DNA of 64,000 nucleotides from Lysinibacillus cavernae (lineage in GTDB: Bacteria > Bacillota > Bacilli > Bacillales_A > Planococcaceae): positions 62,001 to 126,000 of the forward strand of contig NZ_WMEF01000002.1 of the NCBI RefSeq assembly GCF_009724685.1, in the 5' to 3' direction. The translations under genes and the position numbers were made by a program. The notes under the pieces are model-generated. The model saw only the letters and a list, made by a program, of their open reading frames with translations, was not told the DNA's origin and searched no databases. Shown here one piece after another: positions 1 to 9,062 of this stretch; position 1 is the first letter of the stretch, and each line of letters opens with the position of its first letter.

Positions 1-1
1 G

Positions 2-163
2 TCAATGCCAATTCCATTTTTCCTTATGCTACAGCATGTTTTCCATCATTTTTTCATCGGCATTATATTCTTTATAGCGGGGATGATTATTTTCTATTAC
101 CAATTAGTGCCTTATGTGTATAAACTGCAAGAAAAAGACCCAATGAATGAGCCTTTATGGTAA
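2..163 (+). CDS. C-terminal end of a membrane protein (partial)
   Basis: An open frame enters from the left edge and stops with TAA at 161-163. The visible 53 residues contain a hydrophobic helix (FIGIIFFIAGMIIFY) followed by a short polar tail ending MNEPLW, so this is the end of an integral membrane protein. The start and most of the gene lie outside the window. The family cannot be told from this tail. A separate promoter for bioY follows, so it is probably not in the same operon. Confidence 0.6.
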   Translation, partial: SMPIPFFLMLQHVFHHFFIGIIFFIAGMIIFYYQLVPYVYKLQEKDPMNEPLW

Positions 164-223
164 TCATGTTGAAGGGAAATTGCTATCGTATTCTAGCAAT
201 TTCTTTTTTTAGTCTAAAATAGA

Positions 224-282
224 TTGACAACGGTTTTCATTTGCTTTATCTTTGTGTTAACTTATTTTTATTATTAGTTAAC
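224..282 (+). promoter_or_regulatory. bioY promoter with BirA operator
   Basis: TTGACA at 224-229 and TATCTT at 247-252 (17-bp spacing) form a sigma-A promoter. Directly downstream are two GTTAAC half-sites, 256-261 and 277-282, separated by 15 bp. This is the inverted-repeat layout of the BirA (biotin repressor) operator in Firmicutes. It predicts repression of bioY when biotin is plentiful. Confidence 0.8.
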
Positions 283-303
283 GTACAAGGGGAGGCTTTT
301 ACA

Positions 304-855
304 TTGAAAAAGGGAAGTACATATCAATATGTGTTAGCAGCATTTGGCGCTGCGATTATTGCGGTTCTTGCACAGGTGACTATTCCGCTACCACTTATTC
401 CAATTACAGGACAAACATTAGCTGTGGGTATCGTCGTGACGATTTTAGGGACAAGACTAGGTTCGCTATCGGTGCTGCTCTATATGTTATTAGGGGCTGC
501 AGGTTTACCTGTATTTAGTGGTATGTCAGGAGGACTGGCAATTTTAGTTGGACCAACAGGGGGATATATCGTAGGTTTCCTTGCAACAGCGATCATTATG
601 GGCTTATACTTAGATAAATTTGGTATTACATTTGTCCATGCGATTATTGCGAATATCATCGGGATGATTATCACATTAGCGTTTGGTACAGTGTGGTTAA
701 AAATTGTAGCAGATTATACATGGACAGCTGCCTTTATGGGTGGTGTCGCACCATTTATCGTAGTTGGTATCGTTAAAGCGGTATTAGCAGCGTGGATTGG
801 TGTCACTGTCCGTCGACGATTAGAAAGTGCACATTTAATTGAAGCTACAGCATAG
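304..855 (+). CDS. bioY: BioY biotin transporter (S component)
   Basis: BioY is the substrate-binding membrane subunit of the energy-coupling-factor biotin importer. The protein has about six hydrophobic helices and the family's conserved segments (ITGQTLAV near the N terminus, then the GAAGLPVF and GPTGGYIVGF stretches). The open frame extends upstream to 241, but that part overlaps the promoter and operator. The TTG at 304 has a strong AAGGGGAGG at 287-295, so translation most likely starts there, giving 183 residues, normal for the family. The BirA operator upstream supports the assignment. An amidohydrolase gene follows after 18 bp and may be co-transcribed. The general ECF module is not in this window. 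Confidence 0.92.
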   Translation: MKKGSTYQYVLAAFGAAIIAVLAQVTIPLPLIPITGQTLAVGIVVTILGTRLGSLSVLLYMLLGAAGLPVFSGMSGGLAILVGPTGGYIVGFLATAIIMGLYLDKFGITFVHAIIANIIGMIITLAFGTVWLKIVADYTWTAAFMGGVAPFIVVGIVKAVLAAWIGVTVRRRLESAHLIEATA

Positions 856-873
856 GACATAGGAGGAATTGTT

Positions 874-2448
874 TTGGCAACATTATGGACAGGTGGAAAG
901 ATTTACACGATGGCTCAGGTTGGTGAAACAGTGGAAGCAGTCCTTGTAGAAGATGGAAAAATTGTGGCGACAGGCTCAGTGGAGAGCTTGTCGCCACTAG
1001 CTACTTCTATCGAACATTTACAAGGCAACGTGATGTACCCAGGCTTTGTCGATAGTCACTTACATATTATTGGTTACGGTGAAAAGCTCAAACATATTGA
1101 TGTTTCAGCCGTCACAAGTAAAGAGGCGTTACTAGAAAAGCTGCAAGAGCGTATGTCCAATGCCACTGCACAGGAATGGGTCATTGCGATTGGACTAAAT
1201 GAAAACCAATTCGATGAGCCGATTTTTCCGACATTAGCGGAGCTAGATGCACTTGGAGAGGCCCATTTAATCATTAAACGTAGCTGTCACCATTTAATTT
1301 TAGCCAATTCTAAGGCACTCGCATTTGCAGGGATTACCAATACTACGTCTTCCCCAGAAGGTGGTGTCATTGACAAAGTAGATGGCCAGCTCACTGGTGT
1401 GCTAAAGGATGCCGCATTGTATTTAATTGTCAATCATATGCCGCATATTACACCTGCCTATATTGAAGACGCTTTGGCAAAAGCGGTGACCTCGCTACAA
1501 TCTTATGGTTTAGTGGGGGGGCATTCAGAAGATTTAAGCTATTATGGACCACCAAGCCAGCCGATTCAGGCTTATCGCAAAATAGTGGAGGCACAGCAAT
1601 CCTTTAAAGTACATTTATTACAGCATCACACGGTTTTTGAAGAAGTCGCGAATATGGATTTAGCACCATCGCCTTACTTGGAGTTTGGCGCTATGAAAAT
1701 TTTTATTGATGGAGCCTTTGGTGGTCGAACAGCTGCACTTCACCAACCTTATTGTGATGATCCAGAAAATGCAGGGATGCTCATTCATACAACGGAGCAA
1801 TTAACAACATATGTTCAATTGGCACGTCAATATGGACAAACTGTTGCCGTTCATGCGATTGGCGATTTAGCGATTGACACGATTTTAGCAGTCTTTGCGG
1901 CCCATCCACCTCACAATGGTCAGCTTGATCGAGTCATTCATTGTAGCTTAGTCAATAATGAAATAGTTGCCAAGCTTACTAGTTTGCCTGTTGCCGTGGA
2001 TATGCAACCACAGTTTGTACAAGGGGAATATCAAGCTGAACTGTCGAGACTGGGAGAGAAGCGAGCACAGGGGTTACATCCTTTAAAGTCGCTTCTTGAC
2101 CGAGGACTCATTGTGGCAGGGGGCAGTGATGCGCCAATCGAAGTACCAAATCCACTTCATGGTATTTATGCCGCTGTCACAAGGAGAAATAGTGGCGAAA
2201 CACATGAGGGCTATAATGCACAGGAGAAAGTTTCACGTTTTGAGGCAGTGCATCTGTATACGGTAGGCGCCGCTGAAATTATCGGTCAGCAACATGCCCG
2301 TGGCAAAATAGCGGAAGGCTATGCAGCAGATTTTACGATTTTGAAAGAGGATCTATTTTCTGTAGCTATTGAGCAACTACCTCACATTCAAGTGGCGTGT
2401 ACGGTTGTGGATGGCAAAATGGTATATGAAAATCGCTGCGAGGGGTAA
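874..2448 (+). CDS. YtcJ-type amidohydrolase
   Basis: This 524-residue protein belongs to the amidohydrolase superfamily (amidohydro_3, YtcJ/AepA-like), metal-dependent hydrolases of amide or related bonds. Visible signatures are the metal-ligand motif FVDSHLH near residue 60, the AIGD segment following VAVHA in the middle, and GGSDAPIEVPNPLHGIYAA near residue 415. The end has the usual DFTIL composite-barrel strand. It starts with TTG at 874 behind AGGAGG at 861-866. It sits 18 bp after bioY, so it may share the biotin-controlled promoter, but nothing in the protein ties it to biotin. The substrate cannot be predicted. Confidence 0.85.
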   Translation: MATLWTGGKIYTMAQVGETVEAVLVEDGKIVATGSVESLSPLATSIEHLQGNVMYPGFVDSHLHIIGYGEKLKHIDVSAVTSKEALLEKLQERMSNATAQEWVIAIGLNENQFDEPIFPTLAELDALGEAHLIIKRSCHHLILANSKALAFAGITNTTSSPEGGVIDKVDGQLTGVLKDAALYLIVNHMPHITPAYIEDALAKAVTSLQSYGLVGGHSEDLSYYGPPSQPIQAYRKIVEAQQSFKVHLLQHHTVFEEVANMDLAPSPYLEFGAMKIFIDGAFGGRTAALHQPYCDDPENAGMLIHTTEQLTTYVQLARQYGQTVAVHAIGDLAIDTILAVFAAHPPHNGQLDRVIHCSLVNNEIVAKLTSLPVAVDMQPQFVQGEYQAELSRLGEKRAQGLHPLKSLLDRGLIVAGGSDAPIEVPNPLHGIYAAVTRRNSGETHEGYNAQEKVSRFEAVHLYTVGAAEIIGQQHARGKIAEGYAADFTILKEDLFSVAIEQLPHIQVACTVVDGKMVYENRCEG

Positions 2449-2466
2449 CCTTTGCAGCGATTTTTT
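2431..2466 (+). terminator. Rho-independent terminator after the amidohydrolase
   Basis: The arms AATCGCTGC and GCAGCGATT are followed by TTTTT. The left arm overlaps the last codons of the amidohydrolase gene. Confidence 0.85.
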
Positions 2467-2473
2467 AGTGAAG

Positions 2474-2683
2474 CTATTTTCTGTCTGTTAAATTTTCTAC
2501 TTGTTTTTCTAAGCTCGACACACGTTCTGTTAAGTCCTCTACTTGTTGTTGCATGGTTGGTGGAGGAGGCATAGGAATAGTCGATTTCATTTTTTTAATC
2601 ATATGAATCAGGACGAAAAAGATAGCTAAAAACATACATAAAATAACAATCGTACTCATTATATCGCCAAGGTTAAATTTCAT
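2474..2683 (-). CDS. Small membrane protein with C-terminal coiled coil
   Basis: The 69-residue product has one strong transmembrane helix (residues about 8-28), a short proline run (PMPPPP) and a heptad-rich tail (VEDLTERVSSLEKQVENL) that should form a coiled coil facing the cytoplasm. An AAAGGAG ribosome site precedes the ATG. It converges on the amidohydrolase gene. Similar tiny anchored coiled-coil proteins of unknown role are common in bacilli; no function is assigned. Confidence 0.7.
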   Translation of the reverse strand: MKFNLGDIMSTIVILCMFLAIFFVLIHMIKKMKSTIPMPPPPTMQQQVEDLTERVSSLEKQVENLTDRK

Positions 2684-2907
2684 GATTGCGCTCCTTTCTC
2701 TCGTAGTTATCTAGTTATTTACAGGGTAACGTCCCGAAAAGTTTCAAGAAAATGGAGAAAGTCACGATAAATACACAAATCCTCCTCCTCTAAGTTGCAT
2801 ATGCTACTTGAACAAATTGCTATTTTACTTGCTTTGAGTACTGTGCTATAGCTGTAATAACATACGTTAGTAGAGAGCGATTTTAACAGCATGACAGGGG
2901 TGAGTAT

Positions 2908-4677
2908 GTGCACAAGGCAGGACAAGTAATGCGACAAGCTGTCCACAATATTTATGTCTATCGGTTAGATTATGTACAGGTTTTCGCATTGATTAGAATC
3001 TTTCAGTTTTTATTGATGATCCCTGTAACCTCTATCGTCTTGAAGCTCATGCTACGAGTAACAGGGTTTACACATATTACAGAGCAAAATTGGCAAAGCT
3101 TTGTGGCGCATCCCTTTGTGATCATGATGATTTGTTTATTAATTTTGTTATTTTTATTATTTGTTTATTATGAAATGGGCTTTCTATTTTTAATGGCCTT
3201 TCATCAGCAAAGGGGAATGCGCTATCGATTTCTTCCTTTATGGCAGCAATTGAATCGAAAGGTTGTATATTTTTTTAGTATCCAAGTCTTATTTTTAATT
3301 GTTTATCTTGCTCTATTAATGCCATTAGCTTCCTTTATGCTACCACTCACCTTAACTCAATCCATCTCACTTCCACATTTTTTAACAGAAGAAATCATGA
3401 ATAGTCGAGCTGGTAGGTTAGCGTACGCTACAGTGGCAAGCATCTTGGTGATGATAGGCATTCGTAGTATATTAACCTTACCTATTTTCACAATCCAACC
3501 AAACATCTCTATCTTACGCTCATTCAAACAAAGCTGGCGGTTTTCAAAGCGAGGTTTATTTGAATTGGTAGTATTACTGGCGATGCTGTTAACAGGTCAT
3601 CTTCTGATGATGCTAGGCATTACGGTGATCAGCACGTTTCCACTTTATTTGATGGAGCGTTTAATGCCAAGTGCCGCACTGGTCACGGCTGGGCTGACAC
3701 TCGCCTTTTTGGAAATGGTCTTTGTGGTGCTTTTCAGTTTATTACAGGCGATGTTTTCACAAGTCATGGTCGCCATTACCTATAATACGCCTGTGCTAGG
3801 CAGAGTCAAAGCTAGTAAACACAGGAAGCGGCGCTATAAGCCGTTGCTATTGATTGGTTTTATCGTTTTTATCGTATTAAGTATGATGAATATCAATTCA
3901 TTAGAGAAAAGTGTTTATGCACCTGACACGAAAATTATTGCGCATCGAGGTTATGTAGCTGGCAATGTAGAGAACACCATTAGCGGATTAGTGAGCGCAG
4001 CCAATGCAGGGGCAGATTTAATCGAAATCGACATTCAGCAAACTGTGGATGGCGAATTTGTCGTGTTCCATGATCGAACATTACGACGACTAGCAGGTAA
4101 AAATGGCATGATCGCGAATATGACTTTGAGTGAGCTAAAAACAGTAACGATTCATCAAAATGGCTTTAGCGATAAAATTGCTTCATTAGATGATTGTATT
4201 GAAATTGCCAAAGCTTTAGATGTGGCATTATTAATAGAATTAAAGGTGCATGGTAAAGAAACGGAAGATGTGTTACCTAAATTAGTAGAGAAGCTACGAA
4301 AGTACAAGGTGCTAGATTCGTACTATGTGCAATCCGCTGATGGGCAGAAAATGACACAGTTAAAAAAATTGGTGCCTAATCTGCGAGTCGGCATTGTCTA
4401 CGCACTCAATATCGGGCCATTGGACGAAAATGTTGACTTTATCGCATTAGAGGAATCGTGGGTAACGGAGCAACTCATCGAGGAGTTGAAACAGCACCCA
4501 ACGGATTTATTTGTCTGGACACTCAATGATGATCGTTCATTGCAGACCTTTATTGAGAAAAATGTCAGCGGAGTCATCACAGATCATCCAGACGTCGCCC
4601 GTGAATTAAGGACAAAACAAAGCGAACACCAATATTTCTTACAACGAGTCCTGAATCGATTGAGATTTATATTTTGA
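2908..4677 (+). CDS. Membrane-anchored glycerophosphodiester phosphodiesterase
   Basis: This 589-residue protein has two parts. Residues 1-325 hold about seven hydrophobic segments matching the GDPD membrane domain. Residues about 345-575 are a GDPD catalytic TIM barrel with the diagnostic IIAHRGYVAGNVENTI, the metal ligands in LIEIDIQQT, and VVFHDRTLRRLAG. These enzymes release glycerol-3-phosphate and an alcohol from glycerophosphodiesters such as lipid or teichoic-acid breakdown products; the catalytic part probably faces outside. The start is GTG at 2908 (AGGGGTGA 4 bp upstream) or ATG at 2929. The product ends just before the tandem repeat array. Confidence 0.9.
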   Translation: MHKAGQVMRQAVHNIYVYRLDYVQVFALIRIFQFLLMIPVTSIVLKLMLRVTGFTHITEQNWQSFVAHPFVIMMICLLILLFLLFVYYEMGFLFLMAFHQQRGMRYRFLPLWQQLNRKVVYFFSIQVLFLIVYLALLMPLASFMLPLTLTQSISLPHFLTEEIMNSRAGRLAYATVASILVMIGIRSILTLPIFTIQPNISILRSFKQSWRFSKRGLFELVVLLAMLLTGHLLMMLGITVISTFPLYLMERLMPSAALVTAGLTLAFLEMVFVVLFSLLQAMFSQVMVAITYNTPVLGRVKASKHRKRRYKPLLLIGFIVFIVLSMMNINSLEKSVYAPDTKIIAHRGYVAGNVENTISGLVSAANAGADLIEIDIQQTVDGEFVVFHDRTLRRLAGKNGMIANMTLSELKTVTIHQNGFSDKIASLDDCIEIAKALDVALLIELKVHGKETEDVLPKLVEKLRKYKVLDSYYVQSADGQKMTQLKKLVPNLRVGIVYALNIGPLDENVDFIALEESWVTEQLIEELKQHPTDLFVWTLNDDRSLQTFIEKNVSGVITDHPDVARELRTKQSEHQYFLQRVLNRLRFIF

Positions 4678-4689
4678 GCAAAGGTCCCC

Positions 4690-5265
4690 GGGCAAGGAGA
4701 ATACTCGCTGGCGAGAGGTGAATACCCGCGGAGAAGAAGCGAATACCCGCGAGTGAGGGGTAAATACCCGCGGAAGAGAAGCGAATACCTGCGAACGAAG
4801 TGTGAATACTCGCGGAAGAGGTAAATGCCCGCGAACGAAGTGTGAATACTCGCGGAAGAGAAGTGAATCCCTGCGAACGAAGTGTGAATACTCGCGAAAG
4901 AGGTAAATACCCGCGGAAGAGAAGCGAATCCCCGCGAACGAAGTGTAAATACCCGCGGAAGAGAAGCGAATCCCCGCGAACGAAGTGTGAATACTCGCGG
5001 AAGAGGTAAATGCCCGCGAACGAAGTGTGAATACTCGCGGAAGAGAAGTGAATCCCTGCGAACGAAGTGTGAATACTCGCGAAAGAGGTAAATACCCGCG
5101 GAAGAGAAGCGAATCCCCGCGAACGAAGTGTGAATACCCGCGGAAGAGAAGCGAATCCCCGCGAACGAAGTGTAAATACCCGCGGAAGAGAAGCGAATCC
5201 CCGCGAACGAAGTGTGAATACTCGCGGAATCGAACCAAATATCCGCGAGCGAGGTGAACCCCCGC
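4690..5265 (+). repeat. GC-rich tandem array of 21/19-bp units
   Basis: About 28 near-identical units follow one another, each of the form GAATACCCGCGAACGAAGTG with variants (TACTCGCGGAAGAG, ATCCCCGCGAACGAAG). Most units are 21 bp; some, at junctions with GGTAAAT, are 19 bp. A higher-order block of 185 bp (4801-4985) recurs from 4986. The array is far richer in GC than its surroundings. Long open frames on both strands are a by-product of a period divisible by three; the 19-bp units shift the frame, there is no ribosome site, and I do not call a gene. The function is unknown. Confidence 0.9.
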
Positions 5266-5430
5266 AAAGTAAGGATTCATCTGCTCACAAGTGAAGAAAA
5301 GGCGCTCCTTCAAATGGATACAATAATCGAAATAAAGCGAGGCACCGAAAAATTTTGATCAGGTTGTAACCTTTTTCATATAAACACGACTACTTCTATG
5401 AATTCGTGATATGAAGGAGATGCTTTTTGT

Positions 5431-6375
5431 ATGAAAATGACGAAAGTTGTACCATTTGCTATGTCAGCATTATTATTAGGGGGCGCAATTGGGGTGCCAA
5501 CTGCATCAGCAACCGAGGGAGAGGCTGTTGTGACGAACGCGGAAAATACGGAGCAACAAGTTCAGCCAATCTTTATTAAAGTAACAGGCACAGTTGAAAA
5601 CGTGGATGTAAATGAAAACGCAACATACTATACAGTGATTGATGGTGACAATACAAATATTGTAATCGTTAATAAGGATTCGTTGGTTTTCGATAATACT
5701 GGGAAAGAAGTAAAGCTTCAAAAAGGGGATAAGGTGTCGGCTTACTCTTATGCGAAAAAGCCTATGCTTGCGATTTACCCACCACAATACAGCCCAGAAG
5801 TGATTATTGTTGAAACAGAAGAAATGAGCAGCGTGGAAGTTGATTTCTTCAATAAAGATTTAGTAGATACTGAAAACAACTTAAAATTAAATGTTGGGGA
5901 AGACACTAAATTAGGGAGTGCTTCAGGTAAGGATGTAAAAGTGGCAGATTTAGCAGAACAGCACTTAGTCGTGTTCTACACAATTGCTACAATGAGCATT
6001 CCTGCACAAACACCGCCTTCAAAAGTGATCGTTTTAGATAACATAGAGAAGGAAATGCCAGTTGAAGTAGACCCAGAACCAACACCAGAACCATCAGATT
6101 CTGCTGTTCAAGAAATCATCAATAACGACTTTTACGATGTCGAAGGTACGAAAATGGTTCCTTTACGATTAATTGCCGAAGAACTTGGCTTTAAAGTAGA
6201 AGTAACGCAAAAAGGTGCCATCGTTTCTAAAGGCGCACTATCTTACACAATTACACGTGGTCAAAAAGAATATGGCTACAATAAAGCGCTTCGCCAATTT
6301 AAAGTAGCACCAGCTTTATTAGAGTCTGGCAAAACATATGTACCAGTTGAATTCGTAGAAGAATTAATGAAATAA
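5431..6375 (+). CDS. Secreted protein with copper-amine-oxidase N-like domain
   Basis: The 314-residue product starts with a signal peptide (KMTKVV, hydrophobic run, cleavage after TASA). Residues 45-205 form a beta-rich region that includes VTGTVENVDVNENATYYTVIDGDN, an OB-like or DUF3221-like layout. A proline linker (PEPTPEPS) precedes a C-terminal copper-amine-oxidase N-like domain (MVPLRLIAEELGFKVEV to YVPVEFVEELM). In Firmicutes this domain is a surface stalk, not an oxidase. AAGGAG lies 8 bp before the ATG. It is a single-gene unit with its own terminator. The role is probably at the cell surface, but is otherwise unknown. Confidence 0.8.
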   Translation: MKMTKVVPFAMSALLLGGAIGVPTASATEGEAVVTNAENTEQQVQPIFIKVTGTVENVDVNENATYYTVIDGDNTNIVIVNKDSLVFDNTGKEVKLQKGDKVSAYSYAKKPMLAIYPPQYSPEVIIVETEEMSSVEVDFFNKDLVDTENNLKLNVGEDTKLGSASGKDVKVADLAEQHLVVFYTIATMSIPAQTPPSKVIVLDNIEKEMPVEVDPEPTPEPSDSAVQEIINNDFYDVEGTKMVPLRLIAEELGFKVEVTQKGAIVSKGALSYTITRGQKEYGYNKALRQFKVAPALLESGKTYVPVEFVEELMK

Positions 6376-6382
6376 TCTCATT

Positions 6383-6418
6383 GAAGTATCTAGCAATTTG
6401 CTAGATACTTCTTTTTAT
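6383..6418 (+). terminator. Rho-independent terminator
   Basis: GAAGTATCTAGCAA and its complement TTGCTAGATACTTC form a long perfect stem with a short loop, followed by TTTTTA. Confidence 0.9.
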
Positions 6419-6483
6419 ATTTTCTTCCAATGGATAATTCTGTACAATAAAAAGGGAAAAGTCAAAGCATAAAGGAGCACTCT

Positions 6484-7020
6484 ATGAAACAAGCACTCAT
6501 CATTATCGATATACAAGAAGCCTTTTTTCTAGATAGCCAACAAAATCTTTGGAACGATGAAGCCATTATCAAAAATATCAATACGGTAATTACATGGGCG
6601 CGTCACAACGAAGTACCGATTATTTTTATTCAGCATACAGATGCCAATGAAGACGATGATTTCGCGTTTGGTCAGCCTGGGTGGGCGCTGTATCACGGAC
6701 TTCTTAGACAGGAACAAGATAAAGTGATTCAAAAAACAACTTGGGATGCCTTTTATCAAACAGAGCTTGCACAATATTTAAAGGAACAGCACATCGACCA
6801 GTTGATTTTCGCTGGCGCTCAAACAGAGTTCTGCCTTGATACGACAATCCGTAGTGCTTTTAGTCATGGTTACCATCACAATATTTTAGTAGAAGATGCC
6901 CATAGCACTTTAGATAGTCACGTACTGGCAGCTCCACAAATCATCCAGCATCATGAATCCGTCTGGCATAATCGTTTTGTTCAAATTCAGCCAATAGGAG
7001 GGCTCCAAAATGCTGATTGA
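6484..7020 (+). CDS. Isochorismatase-family cysteine hydrolase
   Basis: The 178-residue protein has the cysteine hydrolase fold of isochorismatase and nicotinamidase enzymes. The catalytic triad can be placed: Asp in LIIIDIQEAF at the N terminus, Lys in VIQKTTWDAF, and Cys in AGAQTEFCLDTTIRSA. The AAAGGAGC ribosome site is ideal. The stop overlaps the start of the next gene by 11 bp, so the two are translated together. The substrate (an amide such as a pyrazinamide-like or hydantoin-derived compound) cannot be inferred. Confidence 0.88.
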   Translation: MKQALIIIDIQEAFFLDSQQNLWNDEAIIKNINTVITWARHNEVPIIFIQHTDANEDDDFAFGQPGWALYHGLLRQEQDKVIQKTTWDAFYQTELAQYLKEQHIDQLIFAGAQTEFCLDTTIRSAFSHGYHHNILVEDAHSTLDSHVLAAPQIIQHHESVWHNRFVQIQPIGGLQNAD

Positions 7021-7555
7021 TCAGCAAGCGTTTCAAATAAAAGGGCTGTCATATACCATTCGCTGTGCGCAACTAGAGGATGCCCAAGCTTTATCGAATT
7101 TGCGTTACCAATTAGATGGTGAAACGGAAAACTTCGACCGAGAACAAGGCGAGGCGTTCATCGATAAAGCAGGCTTCGAGCAGCTTATTCTAAATGATAC
7201 AAAAAGCCAAAAAAATCTGTGTTTAGTAGCGGTTGTTGCTGATCGAATCGTTGGATTTTCAAGATGTGAGGGCTCCTCATTAAAAAGGCTGGCACATAAA
7301 GTAACATTTGGGGTAGGGGTCAGTAAGGATTATTGGGGTTATGGCATTGGGAAAGCCTTGTTACAAATATCCATCGACTGGGCAGATGCCAATGGTATAC
7401 AAAAAATGGCACTAGAAGTGCTGGAAACCAATGGAAAAGCCGTGCAGCTTTATGAAAAATTAGGCTTTGCAGTGGAAGGTATTTTAAAAAATGATAAGCG
7501 CCTTGCAGATGGTAAGTACTATCACACAATCATTATGGGAAGATGGCAAGCATAG
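7010..7555 (+). CDS. GNAT acetyltransferase
   Basis: This 181-residue protein is a GCN5-related N-acetyltransferase. The acetyl-CoA loop is visible as VSKDYWGYGIGKALLQ, followed by the LEVLETNGKAVQLYEKLGF segment typical of the RimI/YhhY type. It overlaps the upstream hydrolase gene and has GGAGGG 8 bp before its ATG. An EamA-type exporter follows within 17 bp, so the three may detoxify or export one small molecule. That link is inference. Confidence 0.85.
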   Translation: MLIDQQAFQIKGLSYTIRCAQLEDAQALSNLRYQLDGETENFDREQGEAFIDKAGFEQLILNDTKSQKNLCLVAVVADRIVGFSRCEGSSLKRLAHKVTFGVGVSKDYWGYGIGKALLQISIDWADANGIQKMALEVLETNGKAVQLYEKLGFAVEGILKNDKRLADGKYYHTIIMGRWQA

Positions 7556-7571
7556 CTAAGAAGGAACACGT

Positions 7572-8453
7572 ATGACTAATTTTATGTATATTTTTTGTTT
7601 AATTGTATGGGGTCTTAATTTTATTGCGGTGAAAATTCAAGGAACTCCAGTAAGTCTAGAATTATCTTTAACCTATCGTTTAGTAATGACAGCTTTATTA
7701 TTTTTAATACTTGCTTGGATTATGAAACCAAAAGGTAAACCTCAACAACACGATGTCCCTTTTATCATCGTTTTTGGCGTTTGTAATTTTGCATTTAGTT
7801 ATTTAGCTCTGTATTACGCTACGATGTTGAGCTCTGCTGCCATCGTCACGTTAATTTTTTCATTAAAAGTAATATTAACGCCAATCGCTCTTCGGATTTT
7901 TCTTAAAGAGCCATTGCATCGTCGCGTTCTAATTGGAGGTATTCTCGGCGTAGTAGGTGTTGGCGTGTTAATTTATCCAACTTTACATAATTTTTCGGGA
8001 TTGGCTGATTTAAAAGGGGTCATGATTGCGTTTCTAGGTACTGTACTGACGGCCATCGGTGATGCAAGCTCTGCGAGAAATGCGAAGCGTCATATTAATC
8101 CGATTTATGCTAATGCCATTGGTTTCGCAGTTGGTAGTGTGGTTATGTGTAGTATTGTCTGGATGCAGGGACAAAAAATCATGATGCCAACATCCATTAC
8201 CTATTTATCGGCACTCTTATATTTAACCGTTATCGCATCTTTTCTTGCATGGCTATTTTATTTAAAACTAGTAGAAAGAATCGGCGGGGCTAAGAGTGGC
8301 TATATGGTAGCTTTATTCCCAGTGATTGGTGGCATTGCGTCTGTTGCCATTGGTGAATCAACGCTGAGTATTTATTTAATCATAGGCTGTCTTTCCAGCT
8401 GTATCGGTGCTGCGATTGCATTAGGTTTTAAAATTAAGCCTATTTTACGATGA
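7572..8453 (+). CDS. EamA/DMT-family transporter
   Basis: The 293-residue protein has ten predicted transmembrane helices arranged as two EamA repeats (residues about 2-135 and 150-288). The first helix carries the typical WGLNFIAVK motif and the second half the FLAWLFYLKLVERIGG segment. Members export amino acids and other small metabolites. AAGAAGGA precedes the ATG. It closes a three-gene run with the hydrolase and the acetyltransferase upstream. Confidence 0.88.
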   Translation: MTNFMYIFCLIVWGLNFIAVKIQGTPVSLELSLTYRLVMTALLFLILAWIMKPKGKPQQHDVPFIIVFGVCNFAFSYLALYYATMLSSAAIVTLIFSLKVILTPIALRIFLKEPLHRRVLIGGILGVVGVGVLIYPTLHNFSGLADLKGVMIAFLGTVLTAIGDASSARNAKRHINPIYANAIGFAVGSVVMCSIVWMQGQKIMMPTSITYLSALLYLTVIASFLAWLFYLKLVERIGGAKSGYMVALFPVIGGIASVAIGESTLSIYLIIGCLSSCIGAAIALGFKIKPILR

Positions 8454-8513
8454 ACGAAAACCTCCTCCCCTTCATAAAATAGATAAGAACGTTTGAAAAG
8501 GGTGATGGACAAT

Positions 8514-8594
8514 ATGTCATTCATAGAAAAAGAAGAAGATCATTGGGACATTGATCGTTGGGAAAATGATGGTGGCAGAAGTCTGGAGGCGTAA
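8514..8594 (+). CDS. Possible very small acidic protein
   Basis: A 26-codon frame (MSFIEKEEDHWDIDRW...) starts at ATG 8514, 5 bp after AAGGGTG; an in-frame ATG at 8505 is also possible. The product is acidic and tryptophan-rich with no recognisable family. Its stop is inside a near-perfect palindrome. It may be a genuine small protein or chance. Confidence 0.35.
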   Translation: MSFIEKEEDHWDIDRWENDGGRSLEA

Positions 8595-8616
8595 GGGAGG
8601 CAAATTTGTCTCCCTT
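8593..8616. repeat. 24-bp near-perfect palindrome
   Basis: AAGGGAGGCAAA faces TTTGTCTCCCTT, with one G/T mismatch and no loop. The A-run after it suits neither strand as a classical terminator. It could end the small upstream frame or be a protein-binding site. Confidence 0.5.
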
Positions 8617-8682
8617 AAAAAAATTTGAAACCTTTTTTCTTATTGCTCGTATGAATAAGTAGACAAATATTAATTGTTAGAT

Positions 8683-9017
8683 ATGAAAAAAGGGAGAAAT
8701 GATTTTTTTGAACTATTGAACAAAACGATTACTATTGATTATTTACGTGATTGTCATTGCGGATGCCTATTACTCAACATTGTATATGGAACCAAAAACA
8801 CCACCGCAATATCAAACAATCAAAGCATCTGCTATTTCCGTTAATATACTACGGTAGCAAACCTCACAAAAAGAAACGGACAACCCGTCGTTTGAAGCCT
8901 AGTTCTTTCAAGCAATTTCTACAGAGGATTACCAATGAAATAATGACACGAGTAAAGTATTTAGAAGTTCGAACACAAAAGCGCGTCTTTTTACGATATC
9001 AACAGCTGCGTTGCTGA
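8683..9017 (+). pseudogene. Decayed small gene of unknown family
   Basis: Protein-like stretches lie in different frames. An ATG at 8683 opens MKKGRNDFFELLNKT. A second frame from 8735 reads IYVIVIADAYYSTLYMEPK, a helix followed by a soluble part, and stops at 8857. A third frame gives a very basic tail (SSFKQFLQRITNEIMTRVKYLEV) that stops at 9017, exactly before a good terminator. I read this as one small membrane protein gene broken by frameshifts. An intact basic 88-residue frame (8751-9017) is the alternative. Confidence 0.35.
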
Positions 9018-9046
9018 CGCCCTGTAAATTTACAGGGTGTTTTTTT
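9017..9046 (+). terminator. Rho-independent terminator
   Basis: ACGCCCTGTAAA and TTTACAGGGTGT form the stem, followed by seven T. It shows that something upstream is or was transcribed in this direction. Confidence 0.85.
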
Positions 9047-9062
9047 AAGGAGAATGAAGCAA

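Noticed and set aside
4690..5265. CRISPR array
   Set aside because: The repeats are directly adjacent with no unique spacers, and there are no cas genes nearby. The Cas4-like nuclease at 22.8 kb is a RecB-type housekeeping protein.
4584..5313. Long minus- and plus-strand frames across the tandem array
   Set aside because: They exist because the 21-bp unit is a multiple of three. They have no ribosome site, and 19-bp units shift the frame.
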